Below, piece by piece: positions 9,441 through 18,644 of a stretch of 64,000 nt of DNA; within the stretch, counting starts at the first letter, position 1, and each line of letters begins with the position of its first letter. Source of the stretch: Bacteriovoracaceae bacterium (GTDB lineage Bacteria; Bdellovibrionota; Bacteriovoracia; Bacteriovoracales; Bacteriovoracaceae). Under the pieces are notes generated by a model. It was not told the DNA's origin and did not search any database. It worked only from the letters and a program-made list of their open reading frames with translations. The stretch is taken from NCBI GenBank assembly GCA_018649885.1, contig JABIHA010000018.1:50354-114353 (forward strand), in the 5' to 3' direction. The translations under genes were made by a program, and so were the position numbers.

Positions 9441-10622
9441 TTAATATGAGGACTGAAATCCAATTGTAAAACTGAATTCCGGAACAAATCTGTGATTTAT
9501 TCTGTCATCATTTTCAATTCTCCAAGTATCATTAGTAAATTCTTTTTGCTGCTGGGGCTTCATATTTGGTCCCAGTGGCTGTGCCATATGAATAGCTATA
9601 TTTAAATCCAAGTCCTCAATCACATCTAGGAGTTGGTAGAGAGCTCCAATGCGTGGTGAGACCATATAGCTTTTAAATGTTCTAATTTCTTCACCCCTAC
9701 TATTGATATTTTGGGTGATTGCAATTTTATTAATTGGGTAAAAGATCAGTCCTCCATAAAAAGTAGCTTGCCAATTTTGTGATCTAAAACCGTCCCAAGA
9801 CATATAGGGACCAACTCCAAGTCTAGTCAATTTTTCTCTCGATATATTTTCATTAAAGAGCCCAATCTTTGTGGATTGAGTGCTATATTCACCCATAAAA
9901 CCAAAATATGTTCTATCGTAATTGTCGTAGTTCACTCTATTTGATGCCATGGCAAATATTTCAATTCGTGGGCCATAATTCTCTTTTTCAATATCATTTG
10001 GATAGTGATAATGAGAGCGGTAAGGGCTGCCAATTCCTGCATTTACAAGTGTTTTCCACTCTCTGACTTTTACGAAAGGGTAGTGCTTGCCAAGGGGTTC
10101 TGGTTTTCGGTAGTCGGTGGGATCATGCTCAAATCGATTGACTGTATCACTTAATTCTCTTGAGTCTTTATAGAGAGGTTTAATGAATACTTTGGGTACA
10201 TATGCAGTTTTACCTAACCTATCTATTGTCTGGTAAAAATCAAATTTTGTTATTTTAAGATTATCTTTATTTATGGTTCCACTTTTGCTCTCAACGGTCT
10301 CTTTTATGTCAGCGCCTCTAATATATTCATTGTAAGAAAGTCCTTCATAGTATGCGACTAACTGATAGTTGGGTTTAAATGGAGCGCCTCCCGAGAGATC
10401 TTTTTTAATGTAGATGAGATCACCCTTTCTCATTCTTTGAACAATTTTAGAGTCAATATCAGGTTTCTCAAAAAGGGGAGCATTGAGTGTGATAACTTGG
10501 CCTTGATGCTGCTCTCTTTTATAGTATGAGTCCCAAGGCCTTGCTGGTCGCAAAATAGTACTTCCAGCACTAAAAAGTGACCCTGAGTACAAAACCAATA
10601 ATATCACTAAAATATTTTTCAT
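9441..10622 (-). CDS. Secreted or outer-membrane protein of unknown function
   Basis: About 393 residues starting MKNILVILLVLYSGSLFSAG, a clear Sec signal peptide cleaved near SLFSA. The ATG at 10622 overlaps the stop of the upstream gene by 4 nt (ATGA), which argues against the TTG two codons earlier. An N-terminal part (residues about 45-180) looks like an SH3-like domain (KIVQRMRKGDLIYIKK), and the C-terminal 200 residues have alternating aromatic strands ending in FTIGFQSSY, as in an outer-membrane beta-barrel with a terminal aromatic. Together with the next gene it forms a coupled pair with the same architecture. No named family recognised. Confidence 0.7.
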   Translation of the reverse strand: MKNILVILLVLYSGSLFSAGSTILRPARPWDSYYKREQHQGQVITLNAPLFEKPDIDSKIVQRMRKGDLIYIKKDLSGGAPFKPNYQLVAYYEGLSYNEYIRGADIKETVESKSGTINKDNLKITKFDFYQTIDRLGKTAYVPKVFIKPLYKDSRELSDTVNRFEHDPTDYRKPEPLGKHYPFVKVREWKTLVNAGIGSPYRSHYHYPNDIEKENYGPRIEIFAMASNRVNYDNYDRTYFGFMGEYSTQSTKIGLFNENISREKLTRLGVGPYMSWDGFRSQNWQATFYGGLIFYPINKIAITQNINSRGEEIRTFKSYMVSPRIGALYQLLDVIEDLDLNIAIHMAQPLGPNMKPQQQKEFTNDTWRIENDDRINHRFVPEFSFTIGFQSSY

Positions 10623-12109
10623 AACCAATCTACATCAAACTCTATTCCGTAAGTAAAACCAGCACTAAGTGCATATTTTTTTTCTTCTGACATAATTGCA
10701 GTTAATCCATTTTCACTGAAATTGACCCACTCATGGTGAAAGTGAAAACCAATCACTCCGATTCCCCAATTGATACGGTCTCTTAACTCAAAACTTACTT
10801 GATACCCTCCTGAGGAGAGATTGTGCTGGCTCATAATATAGCTTTTATCCTCAGAGTAATCTTTGAACTGATGTCTGAAGGATTTATGTCCACCAAAGGT
10901 AATATTAAAATCACCATCACTGATATAAAAAAGGCGCCACCTAAATTTTGGGCCAAAATAAAATTGGGATAGCCTAGCTCCCGCTCCAAAAGCATTTGAA
11001 AAAGAAGTTTTTTGGTAGCCAAATATAAGACCAGGTCTTATGGCAAATCTCCAGTGATAAAAACCTGATAATTCAAAACGGTACCCAGTTCCTACGCTCT
11101 TTAAACCTTCTCTACCCAGCTCGCTAGCAAAGGGAGCATCTTGTCCATATAGACCAAAATGGGGACCAAAATAGAGTTTATTTTCAATATCGTAATAGTT
11201 CTTGGCCCTAGGGGAATCATAGGTGATAAATTCTTTTGGAAGGCTCGAAAGCTGAGTGACTTGTCTTAAATCTTCAATATCTTTTTCGCTTACAATATAT
11301 TTGTACTTCCCTTTTTTTGTCATAACGAACGTGTCACCACTTTTATCATGACCATTTAAGGCCTTTACATAAACCCTTGTAGAGAGTTTGGTTTTCTTTC
11401 CGGTCTCTATTTCCTCTAACTGGGTCCCTTTTGGTAAATAGACATTTCTCTGCCCATTTTTTGCCAACTTTTCAAACTCCTCTTTTTTCCAATGGTCGGT
11501 AAATTTGAGATTGTGAATTCTATATTCACCACCTCTCATTTCGGAGTACTTTTGATTCAAAAAATCTACTTCTTCATAGAAGTTTCTTTGATCAACGCCT
11601 GCATTATTGAAGTTTTCATCTAGTGGTTGAATTTTTTCAAAGTATATTGGCTCTTTTCGATTTAACAGTTTTAAATCATTATCTTCATTTGTATAAAGCT
11701 CTTTTTCCACAATTTCAAAATCGTCATGTGAGCTGTGTTCATCTAGATTCATTTGATATAGTAGCCATTCATTATTTTGGTATTTTTGATTTTGGGTTTT
11801 AAGATCTCCCTTAATATTAGAAGTTTCATCTTCTCTAAGAGTTTGATCTACTGATAAGATAGATTTTTCTCTTAAGAACTTGTGAGTTTCAAAATCTCCC
11901 TCGAAGAAACTATCAGACTTCTCCAAATATTCTAAATCATTTCTATCTTCCTCTGAAATTGAAGAGAGCTCATCGTCCTGGTCGAGATGGGGATTGTGGG
12001 TGCGGTTTGAATCTAACTCATTTTCCTGGGCTAACGCCGTAGTTGCTACTAGTAGAACAATCCATTTGAAAATTTTGAAAAGAGCAGTTTTCTTATTCAA
12101 CCATGCCAT
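10619..12109 (-). CDS. Secreted protein with probable C-terminal beta-barrel
   Basis: The start is placed at the ATG at 12109 because MAWLNKKTALFKIFKWIVLLVATTALAQ is then a normal signal peptide (charged start, hydrophobic core, ALAQ cleavage); an upstream GTG at 12148 has no ribosome site. Residues about 25-200 are acidic and repetitive in D, E and N (HNPHLDQDDELSSISEEDRN), which suggests a flexible region. A segment near 225-270 (VYLPKGTQLEEIETGKKTKL) resembles the SH3-like part of its neighbour. The last 200 residues have alternating aromatic strands (FELSGFYHWRFAIRPGLIFG) ending in YGIEFDVDWL, as in an outer-membrane barrel. The stop overlaps the start of the following gene. Confidence 0.68.
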   Translation of the reverse strand: MAWLNKKTALFKIFKWIVLLVATTALAQENELDSNRTHNPHLDQDDELSSISEEDRNDLEYLEKSDSFFEGDFETHKFLREKSILSVDQTLREDETSNIKGDLKTQNQKYQNNEWLLYQMNLDEHSSHDDFEIVEKELYTNEDNDLKLLNRKEPIYFEKIQPLDENFNNAGVDQRNFYEEVDFLNQKYSEMRGGEYRIHNLKFTDHWKKEEFEKLAKNGQRNVYLPKGTQLEEIETGKKTKLSTRVYVKALNGHDKSGDTFVMTKKGKYKYIVSEKDIEDLRQVTQLSSLPKEFITYDSPRAKNYYDIENKLYFGPHFGLYGQDAPFASELGREGLKSVGTGYRFELSGFYHWRFAIRPGLIFGYQKTSFSNAFGAGARLSQFYFGPKFRWRLFYISDGDFNITFGGHKSFRHQFKDYSEDKSYIMSQHNLSSGGYQVSFELRDRINWGIGVIGFHFHHEWVNFSENGLTAIMSEEKKYALSAGFTYGIEFDVDWL

Positions 12110-12236
12110 CCTTATATATCTATTATCGCTGCCAGCTAAGTTGGCCACAATGGGGAATATTTGGATGGAGTCAGCGCAGCAATGGTCAGGTGCTTAATAT
12201 ACCGACTATTAATTGTGGGCCTGTGCTTAATTTGGT

Positions 12237-12920
12237 ATGAATAGAGTAATGGATATCCAAAGTATAGTTTTCAAAATTGCAGTTTCTTTCCCCGGTTTTC
12301 TTGTGGCAATCATTTGCCATGAAGTGGCCCATGGCTATGTTGCCATGCGTTTTGGCGACCACACTGCCAAGTCTGCCGGTCGGTTAAATTTTAATCTTAT
12401 GACTCATGCAGATCCTATAGGAACTCTTTTGATTCCGTTAATTGGATTTGGCATGGGATTTCCCATTATCGGCTGGGCCAAGCCAGTGCCTATTAATCCG
12501 AGGAATTTTTCCAATTATAAAAAGGGACTTTTCTGGGTCAGCTTTGCCGGACCACTCACTAATTTTGTTCTGGGAGTTTTCTCGGCGATTTTAATGGCGA
12601 TTTGTATTTTTATCATCCCCTCAGATTTTTTTCTCAGAGGCCCATTCATTCAGATGTTAGAGTTTTCAATTCTGATCAATTTTGTGCTCTTCCTTTTTAA
12701 TCTGATTCCACTTCCTCCGCTTGATGGCTCGAGAATGCTCAGTATCTTTCTCGATTACAATACAAATTTGAAGTATCAGCAGCTTGGTAATTACACAACA
12801 ATCATACTTCTCGCACTACTATTTACAGGTGCCCTGAGATATTTGTTCATGCCAATTATTTGGCTTGCCCAGGTAACAATTGCGCTTTGTAACTATGTAG
12901 TGCTGATGATATTTTCGTGA
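12237..12920 (+). CDS. Site-2 protease family membrane metallopeptidase (M50)
   Basis: A 227-residue integral membrane zinc protease of the short YwhC-like M50 type. The active-site motif HEVAHGYVAMRFGD lies in the first membrane helix (near residue 27), and the second zinc-ligand motif NLIPLPPLDGSRML is near 157-170. Four or five hydrophobic helices are visible. It lacks the PDZ domain of RseP, so its substrate cannot be guessed. It opens a rightward run with trpS starting 8 nt after the stop. The gap to the divergent secreted-protein gene (12110-12236) should hold promoters for both directions. Confidence 0.88.
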   Translation: MNRVMDIQSIVFKIAVSFPGFLVAIICHEVAHGYVAMRFGDHTAKSAGRLNFNLMTHADPIGTLLIPLIGFGMGFPIIGWAKPVPINPRNFSNYKKGLFWVSFAGPLTNFVLGVFSAILMAICIFIIPSDFFLRGPFIQMLEFSILINFVLFLFNLIPLPPLDGSRMLSIFLDYNTNLKYQQLGNYTTIILLALLFTGALRYLFMPIIWLAQVTIALCNYVVLMIFS

Positions 12921-12927
12921 GGAATAA

Positions 12928-13905
12928 ATGAGTGATTTAGTTGTCAGTGGAATGAGGCCAACCGGCTCTCTTCATATGGGTCATTATGTCGGAGTCATAG
13001 AGAACTGGCTTGATCTTCAAAAAAAATACCCATGTTACTTTTTCTTAGCTGACTGGCATGCCCTTACTTCAAACTACCAAAAAGTCGAAGTTATAAAACA
13101 AAGTCGCTATGAATATGTCAAAGGCTGGATTGCCAGTGGTATTGATGCCGAAAAATGTGTGGTTTACAATCAGTCTGCCATTTCTGAGGTTTTAAATCTA
13201 AGCCAACTTTTTCTATGCTTAACTCCTCCCGGTTGGGCCGAACGATCTCCAAGCTGGAAGGACCTTAAAACCAATCCAGATAAAGTTCACGACAACCTTG
13301 GATTTTTTACTTATCCGGTTCTTCAAAGTGCAGATATTTCAATTATGAATGGAAAGTTTGTTCCAGTTGGCGAAGATCAGGTGGCCCACGTTGAATTATC
13401 CAGAGATATTGTCAAAAAATTCAACCGCCTCTATAGGGGCAAATTGAAAGAACCCGAGGCCATTTTAACAAAAGTTTCCAGGTTAGTTGGCACTGATGGT
13501 GACTCAAAAATGAGTTCTTCTAAGAAGAATGCCATAACGCTCAGAGAAACAGAAAAGAGTCTTCAGAAAAAAGTGAACAAAATGGTCACTGATATGAAAA
13601 GAATGGGCATTAATGATGCAGGAAACCCAGACAATTGCTCGGTCTTTTCATACCATAAAATCTTCAGTCCAAATGAAACTGTAGTTGAAGTTGATTCGGG
13701 GTGTCGTAAAGCTCAGCTTGGTTGCGGAGAATGCAAAGCAAAGCTAGGTGGATTTTTAAAAGAAAAGTTTATTCCTATTGCCGAAAAAATGAATGCAATA
13801 TCAGATGCCGATGTAGATGATATTTTGAGTTCTGGTAATAAGAGGGCCAAGGAGTTGGCGGGAAGAACTTGGGATGAAGTTCAAACATCTATCAAGTTTT
13901 TGTAA
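12928..13905 (+). CDS. trpS: Tryptophanyl-tRNA synthetase
   Basis: TrpS attaches tryptophan to tRNA-Trp. The 325 residues show the class I synthetase HIGH-equivalent (TGSLHMGHYVG, residues 12-22) and the KMSKS-equivalent (GDSKMSSSKKN, near 190). Length matches the bacterial enzyme. The C-terminal Cys-containing segment (CRKAQLGCGECKAKLGG) is common in this branch of TrpS. A GGAATA stretch precedes the ATG. It is 30 nt before scpA, in a likely housekeeping operon. Confidence 0.96.
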   Translation: MSDLVVSGMRPTGSLHMGHYVGVIENWLDLQKKYPCYFFLADWHALTSNYQKVEVIKQSRYEYVKGWIASGIDAEKCVVYNQSAISEVLNLSQLFLCLTPPGWAERSPSWKDLKTNPDKVHDNLGFFTYPVLQSADISIMNGKFVPVGEDQVAHVELSRDIVKKFNRLYRGKLKEPEAILTKVSRLVGTDGDSKMSSSKKNAITLRETEKSLQKKVNKMVTDMKRMGINDAGNPDNCSVFSYHKIFSPNETVVEVDSGCRKAQLGCGECKAKLGGFLKEKFIPIAEKMNAISDADVDDILSSGNKRAKELAGRTWDEVQTSIKFL

Positions 13906-13935
13906 ATTATAAAACTAAGGAAGGAATACTGTTAG

Positions 13936-14808
13936 ATGAGCCAAGATCAAATTAGGGTAAAAACAGATAGATTCGATGGGCCTTTAAGCCTACTTCTACT
14001 GCTCATTCAAAAACATGAAATGAGTATTAGAGATTTCGATCTGACGGTTATTACGAAACAATACCTTGAGTTTTTAAATAAAATGAAAGAGCTCAATTTT
14101 GATATTGCTGGTGATTACCTATATCTGGCAGCAAGTCTTATTTTCATCAAATCAAAATCTTGTATTCTTGAAGAAGATGAAAAAGGGCTTTTGGATCAAT
14201 TGGCCATAGGTGATAGAGAGCTCTCAAGAGAAGAGCTTATTAAAAGACTCGAAGCCTTGCAAAGGTTTCAAGCTCTGGGTAAGTCTCTTTGGAGCTTGCC
14301 AAAAAAAGGGCATGAGGTATTCACCCGTCCTAAAGTCAATAGAAAGGCCATCATCAACAGCATTCTGACTCCTATCGAGTTAGACAAGCTAACCATAACA
14401 ATGATTGATCTTCTCAGAAGAAATAAGAGAAAATTTACTGTTATTACAAGAGATCGAATTTCTATAAAAGAAAAATTAATCTCTCTTAAGTCTCTTCTTC
14501 TAAAAGGTGCTCATGTTAATTTTAGAGAACTGCTGTGTGAAGACAGAAGTAATGATGACACAGTTATCACCTTTATCTCTTTATTAGAGTTAGCTAGATT
14601 AAAAAGAATTTCCCTTTTTCAAAATGAAACTTTTGGAAATATTTATATAGATGTTTTAGAGTCCCTTGAAAATTTTGATGTCAATTCGGCTGATGGTTTT
14701 GATGATGAAAACGAAGATGAAGATGAAGGGCTCCAGCATCAACCCCCACCTCAACACGTTGAAGTCTTGAATGGTGAAGAGATGAGTTCTGGTGATTTAT
14801 TGCAGTAA
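13936..14808 (+). CDS. scpA: Segregation and condensation protein A
   Basis: ScpA is the kleisin of the bacterial SMC-ScpAB condensin, bridging the SMC heads. The N-terminal signature FDGPLSLLLLLIQKHEMSI (residues 13-31) and LYLAASLIFIKSKSCIL (near 65-80) are typical; the C-terminal winged helix (VTFISLLELARLKRI) binds the second SMC head. The last 45 residues add an acidic tail (DDENEDEDEG) not typical of the family. It is followed 12 nt later by scpB. Confidence 0.93.
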   Translation: MSQDQIRVKTDRFDGPLSLLLLLIQKHEMSIRDFDLTVITKQYLEFLNKMKELNFDIAGDYLYLAASLIFIKSKSCILEEDEKGLLDQLAIGDRELSREELIKRLEALQRFQALGKSLWSLPKKGHEVFTRPKVNRKAIINSILTPIELDKLTITMIDLLRRNKRKFTVITRDRISIKEKLISLKSLLLKGAHVNFRELLCEDRSNDDTVITFISLLELARLKRISLFQNETFGNIYIDVLESLENFDVNSADGFDDENEDEDEGLQHQPPPQHVEVLNGEEMSSGDLLQ

Positions 14809-14820
14809 GAGGAAAGTGAA

Positions 14821-16416
14821 ATGGAAATGAATGACGAAAATGAATTAAATAAAATTGAAGTTCAAACTGATCTTGTCGACGGCAGCGATTGCGAGATACC
14901 AGAAACTCACGAGCTAGAAGCCAGCTCAGAAGATACTGATCAGGCCGAACTACTCGTTGAAGAAACTCACGAACTAGAAGTAAGCTCAGAAGATACTGAT
15001 GAAGCTGAACTTCAAGAAGAAAATACCTCACTGGAAGCTAGCTCAGAAGACCATGACGAGCAAACTGAAAGTGCGCTCAGTGAGCAAGATGAGCAACTTC
15101 TTTGGCAAGCTAGAACAGGTCTAAGTTTAGAAACACTTCCCGCTGCAATTGAGACCCTTGTTTTTATGAGTGACAATCCGCTAAGGATACAAAAAATTAA
15201 AAGTTTTATTGATGATGAAATACCTCTAAGAGTTATTCACGATGCTATTGCTCAGTTGCAAGAAGAGTATGAAAAACCTCATCACGGCATTAGATTACTT
15301 GAAGTTGCTGAAGGATATCAATTTAGAACAAAGGCCACATACTCAAGATTTGTACAGGATCTATTTAAAGTAACATCTCTTGTTCTTTCTCCTACTGCTT
15401 TAGAAGTACTGGCCATTATTGCTTACAAGCAGCCTGTTTCTAAAACTGAGGTAGAAAAGATTCGTGGTGTTGATAGCTCCCATATTGTCCGCGCTCTAAT
15501 GGACAAGCGCCTAGTGAGAATTTGTGGAAGATCTGAAGAAATGGGAAGGCCTTCACAATACGCAACGACTACAGAATTCTTAGAAGTTTTCAATTTAAAA
15601 GATATCTCTGAGCTTCCGCCAGAATTTGAACTTGAAGCTATGGCCGAGACCAACAATATTGGCGAAATTAGCGATATAAAAAATCTTGTTTCAAATGGAG
15701 ACAAGGCCAAATTTTTCTTTGATGAGATTGGAGAGCTAGACGAGCTCGCCTCGCAAATTAAAAATATTAGTGTGGATACTGATTTTACAAAAACTTTGAA
15801 AAATTCTGCCAAAGTAAAAAGAGAAGAGGGAGTGCCGGTTAAAAGTGCTTTTGATTTACTTGAAGAATTTATCATTAAAGAGAGCATTGAAAAACAAAAC
15901 CAAGTTTCACTACTGTCTGAAGCTTTGGCCCTAGGGACTAAACCTAGAGTTGTTGATCCCAAAGAAGAGGGGATTTTGAATGCACCAAGAGAAGAAGAGG
16001 AAGAAGAAGAGGTTTATCTATATCCTGAGTTAATCGAAGAAGATGAGCAGAGGTTGGCCCGCGAGAAAGAAGAGCTAGATCTTGAAGAAGCGGATCTCAC
16101 TGATGCTCTAGATGCAGCTTTCGATAATCTTAGAAAAAATGCTGAAGATGAGGATGAGACCCTAGAAAAAGAAGACAAAGATGAAGTGGATCTAAGCGAA
16201 GCTCTAGATGCAGCTTTTGAAAATCTTAGAAAAAATGCTCTAAGTGATGATGAGGCAATGGAGAGTTTTGGTCCAATCACTGAGTCTGAAAAGAGGCTTG
16301 AAAACACGCTAAATGATGTCAGTGAACAAGCAGAGGAGCTTGATCTAGATTTAAGTTTTCTCAGCAACTCCTCAGATACTGAAATCGATCCCGATGAACT
16401 AGGGGACAAACACTAA
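14821..16416 (+). CDS. scpB: Segregation and condensation protein B with long acidic extensions
   Basis: The ScpB core (tandem winged helices that bind the ScpA linker) occupies about residues 100-260: LPAAIETLVFMSDNPLRIQKIK, RLLEVAEGYQFRTKATYSRFV, LSPTALEVLAIIAYKQPVSKTEVEKIRGVDS. Most ScpB proteins have about 180-220 residues; this one has 531. It has an acidic N-terminal extension built of 20-residue repeats (ETHELEASSEDTDQAEL) and a C-terminal extension of about 270 residues with coiled-coil character and a 32-residue repeat (LTDALDAAFDNLRKNA, LSEALDAAFENLRKNA). The frame is unbroken and the core motifs are intact, so it should still act in chromosome condensation. Confidence 0.92.
   Translation: MEMNDENELNKIEVQTDLVDGSDCEIPETHELEASSEDTDQAELLVEETHELEVSSEDTDEAELQEENTSLEASSEDHDEQTESALSEQDEQLLWQARTGLSLETLPAAIETLVFMSDNPLRIQKIKSFIDDEIPLRVIHDAIAQLQEEYEKPHHGIRLLEVAEGYQFRTKATYSRFVQDLFKVTSLVLSPTALEVLAIIAYKQPVSKTEVEKIRGVDSSHIVRALMDKRLVRICGRSEEMGRPSQYATTTEFLEVFNLKDISELPPEFELEAMAETNNIGEISDIKNLVSNGDKAKFFFDEIGELDELASQIKNISVDTDFTKTLKNSAKVKREEGVPVKSAFDLLEEFIIKESIEKQNQVSLLSEALALGTKPRVVDPKEEGILNAPREEEEEEEVYLYPELIEEDEQRLAREKEELDLEEADLTDALDAAFDNLRKNAEDEDETLEKEDKDEVDLSEALDAAFENLRKNALSDDEAMESFGPITESEKRLENTLNDVSEQAEELDLDLSFLSNSSDTEIDPDELGDKH
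14902..15057 (+). repeat. 60-bp tandem repeat inside scpB
   Basis: Two near-identical 60-bp units start at 14902 and 14962, both opening GAAACTCACGARCTAGAAG, and a third, degenerate unit starts at 15022. Each unit encodes 20 residues centred on a SSEDTD acidic block. A period divisible by three keeps the scpB frame open when copies are gained or lost, so length variation between strains is expected. Confidence 0.8.
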
Positions 16417-16533
16417 AATTATCTGCTGTAATTACAGCTAGATAAGGTCCTTGCACTTTTGCTGCGCAACTGATAAAAATGGCCACCTAATATAAACTTA
16501 AACAGCCGTGAGGCAGATTGAGGAATCTAAGCT

Positions 16534-17490
16534 ATGACTAACTCCCTACAAATCCGTTTACAAAAAGCTATCGCAGATAGTGGTTATACATCCAGAAGAA
16601 AGGCAGAGGATCTAATTGTCCAAGGCAGAGTCAAAGTCAACGGCATCGTTGTAACTGAGCTTGGAACTAAGGTCAGTGTTAAAGAAGATGCCATTCAGGT
16701 AGATGGAACAAGCCTTGATCCAACTTCAACAGAAAAACTCTATATTCTACTCAATAAGCCTAGAGCATTTATGACAACTCTTTCAGATCCTGAACAGAGG
16801 AAAACAATAATTGATTTAATTCCAGAAATTTCAGAAAGAGTTTACCCTGTAGGTAGACTCGATTACCTTTCAGAGGGACTTCTTATTTTGACCAATGATG
16901 GAAGTGTTGCAAATATGATTGCGCACCCTAGGTACGAAATTGAAAAAGTTTACGAAGTAAAAATATTTGGAAGGATGAATGATTATATTTTGAAAACCTT
17001 GCGCTCGGGAGTTGAATTAGAAGATGGATTTGCAAAGCCAAAATCTGTTCGAGTTATAAAGCAGCTTCCCACTAAAACTTGGTTAGAGTTTAGATTGCAA
17101 GAGGGAAGAAATAGAGAAATTAGAAGAATTTGTGAGGCCTGTGGTCTTACAGTTGATAAGCTCAAAAGGGTGGCCATCGGGGAAGTTAATATCGATGGAA
17201 TTGCACCAGGAAGGTATCAATTAATTGCCAAAAATCGTCTTTTGAGGCTTCTGGGAATAGATGCTGATGGCCAAAAAGTTAAATCAGTGAACTACCGATC
17301 TACTAAAAAGAGCATTGGAGCAAGGCCTGGCATGGGAAAGAAGAAAACTCCTACCCTTTTGGCCAATGATGAGAAGTTTCACGGTCTTAGAAAATCTAAT
17401 TATTACGAGACCCTAGATCGAAGAAAGGCCATCAAGGCCGAAATTGAAGCTGCCAAGAAAGCAGAGTATTTAAAAAGTAGACGGCCTTAG
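16534..17490 (+). CDS. RsuA/RluB-family pseudouridine synthase
   Basis: This enzyme converts a uridine of ribosomal RNA to pseudouridine. The 318 residues carry an N-terminal S4 RNA-binding domain (RLQKAIADSGYTSRRKAEDLI, residues 8-28) and the catalytic motif GRLDYLSEGLLILTNDG near 112, with the nucleophilic Asp. RNREIRRICEACG near 195 is also a family signature. The C-terminal 80 residues are Lys/Arg-rich (STKKSIGARPGMGKKKTP) and probably help bind RNA. ScpB-RluB adjacency is a well-known bacterial arrangement, favouring RluB (23S rRNA position 2605) over RsuA. Confidence 0.92.
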   Translation: MTNSLQIRLQKAIADSGYTSRRKAEDLIVQGRVKVNGIVVTELGTKVSVKEDAIQVDGTSLDPTSTEKLYILLNKPRAFMTTLSDPEQRKTIIDLIPEISERVYPVGRLDYLSEGLLILTNDGSVANMIAHPRYEIEKVYEVKIFGRMNDYILKTLRSGVELEDGFAKPKSVRVIKQLPTKTWLEFRLQEGRNREIRRICEACGLTVDKLKRVAIGEVNIDGIAPGRYQLIAKNRLLRLLGIDADGQKVKSVNYRSTKKSIGARPGMGKKKTPTLLANDEKFHGLRKSNYYETLDRRKAIKAEIEAAKKAEYLKSRRP

Positions 17491-17543
17491 TAGTTATTAC
17501 AAATTCAGGCAAAAGTACTTAAGTAAGTAATATAATTACTCTC

Positions 17544-18644
17544 ATGATAACTCGTTCACTCATTTCTATCTTTTTTGTAGCAGTAGTTTTTCTATGTGCT
17601 CAAGGTGAACTATGGGCAAAACCCCGCTGCACCCGGAATCAAAGTAATGTAGAAGAGTACCTCATTTATAATGTTGCTCAGACTTACAAGGGCAAGTTAT
17701 TTCGTTTTAAATCCTGCCTCAAAAAATACAAAAAGAAATTTAATCCAAGAAGTGAATTTTTAAAGATTCTACAAGATAAAATAATTAATAAGAAAGCGGT
17801 CGAGAAGCTTGAAGTTTACTTTGGGGTTTTTAGTAAAGAAGATGTTAAATCTGATTTTTTTCCTATTCACAATACTCTTAGGCAGTCGTGTTTTACTTTT
17901 TGCTATGGAGATGAACATAGCTCTAAAAATTTGATGAAGCACTTTATAGGTAATGGCTATGGCGTTAACGAAGCCGATATGAACGATGTTCGGCCGTTTG
18001 ATATTTTTTTGGATAGAGCGGTCCTAGGAGCTCAATACGAATATGAATTTGAGTCTGAAAGAAAAAATGTTTTTCGAGTTTGGAATGTTTATTATCGCCT
18101 TCTCAAGAGAAGGGGCTTAGATTTACTCTTGGAGGCAAGAGGTGAAAATGATTTTATTTTTAAAATTTTGTCAGGAATTGATTCGCAAGCAAGTACTTAT
18201 GGATCACATAAATCAAAAGAATATTATATTTCTGTTTTGAATGACTATTTAAGTGATGAATACTTGTCAGCTAATCGTGAAAAAATCATAGAAAGAAGAT
18301 ATCTGGAAAAAATATTTACTAATTTTTCACAAACGTCTCGATTTAACAATCTTGACAGTTTCTACAGTGAGTATCCAGTTTTGATTAATTTTGTATACTC
18401 AAAAAAAATTGATCTTCCTCTTGTTGATAATACCATTAATCCAGGTGATACAATTTTTCACCAAGCAGTTAATAATAAGCATTTTGAGCTAGTAAGCAAT
18501 TTGTGTGCGAACTATCCAACGTTTTTGTTAAAAGAGGATCATCAAGGCGACACTCCTGCCCAACTTGGACTAAATTCCTATGAGCAAGTAATTACAGATA
18601 AAATATGGGGTACTATAAAAGAAAAAAAAATTGCATCAATTTGA
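17544..18644 (+). CDS. Secreted protein, N-terminal part of a split ankyrin-type protein
   Basis: A 366-residue ORF starting MITRSLISIFFVAVVFLCAQ, a clear signal peptide cut near GELWA. The middle is unfamiliar and charged. Its last 70 residues contain an ankyrin-like unit (NPGDTIFHQAVNNKHFELVSNLCANYP). It stops at a TGA 12 nt after a run of nine A (18622-18630). The +1 frame, open only from 18619, continues with more ankyrin units in the next ORF. One A fewer would join the two into a protein of about 548 residues. So this is either a gene read by slippage or frameshifting, a recent mutation, or a sequencing error. Confidence 0.7.
   Translation: MITRSLISIFFVAVVFLCAQGELWAKPRCTRNQSNVEEYLIYNVAQTYKGKLFRFKSCLKKYKKKFNPRSEFLKILQDKIINKKAVEKLEVYFGVFSKEDVKSDFFPIHNTLRQSCFTFCYGDEHSSKNLMKHFIGNGYGVNEADMNDVRPFDIFLDRAVLGAQYEYEFESERKNVFRVWNVYYRLLKRRGLDLLLEARGENDFIFKILSGIDSQASTYGSHKSKEYYISVLNDYLSDEYLSANREKIIERRYLEKIFTNFSQTSRFNNLDSFYSEYPVLINFVYSKKIDLPLVDNTINPGDTIFHQAVNNKHFELVSNLCANYPTFLLKEDHQGDTPAQLGLNSYEQVITDKIWGTIKEKKIASI

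Noticed and set aside
15423..16409. Two long leftward ORFs antisense to scpB (179 and 131 codons)
   Set aside because: They are Ser-rich mirror frames of the acidic scpB repeats, without ribosome sites.
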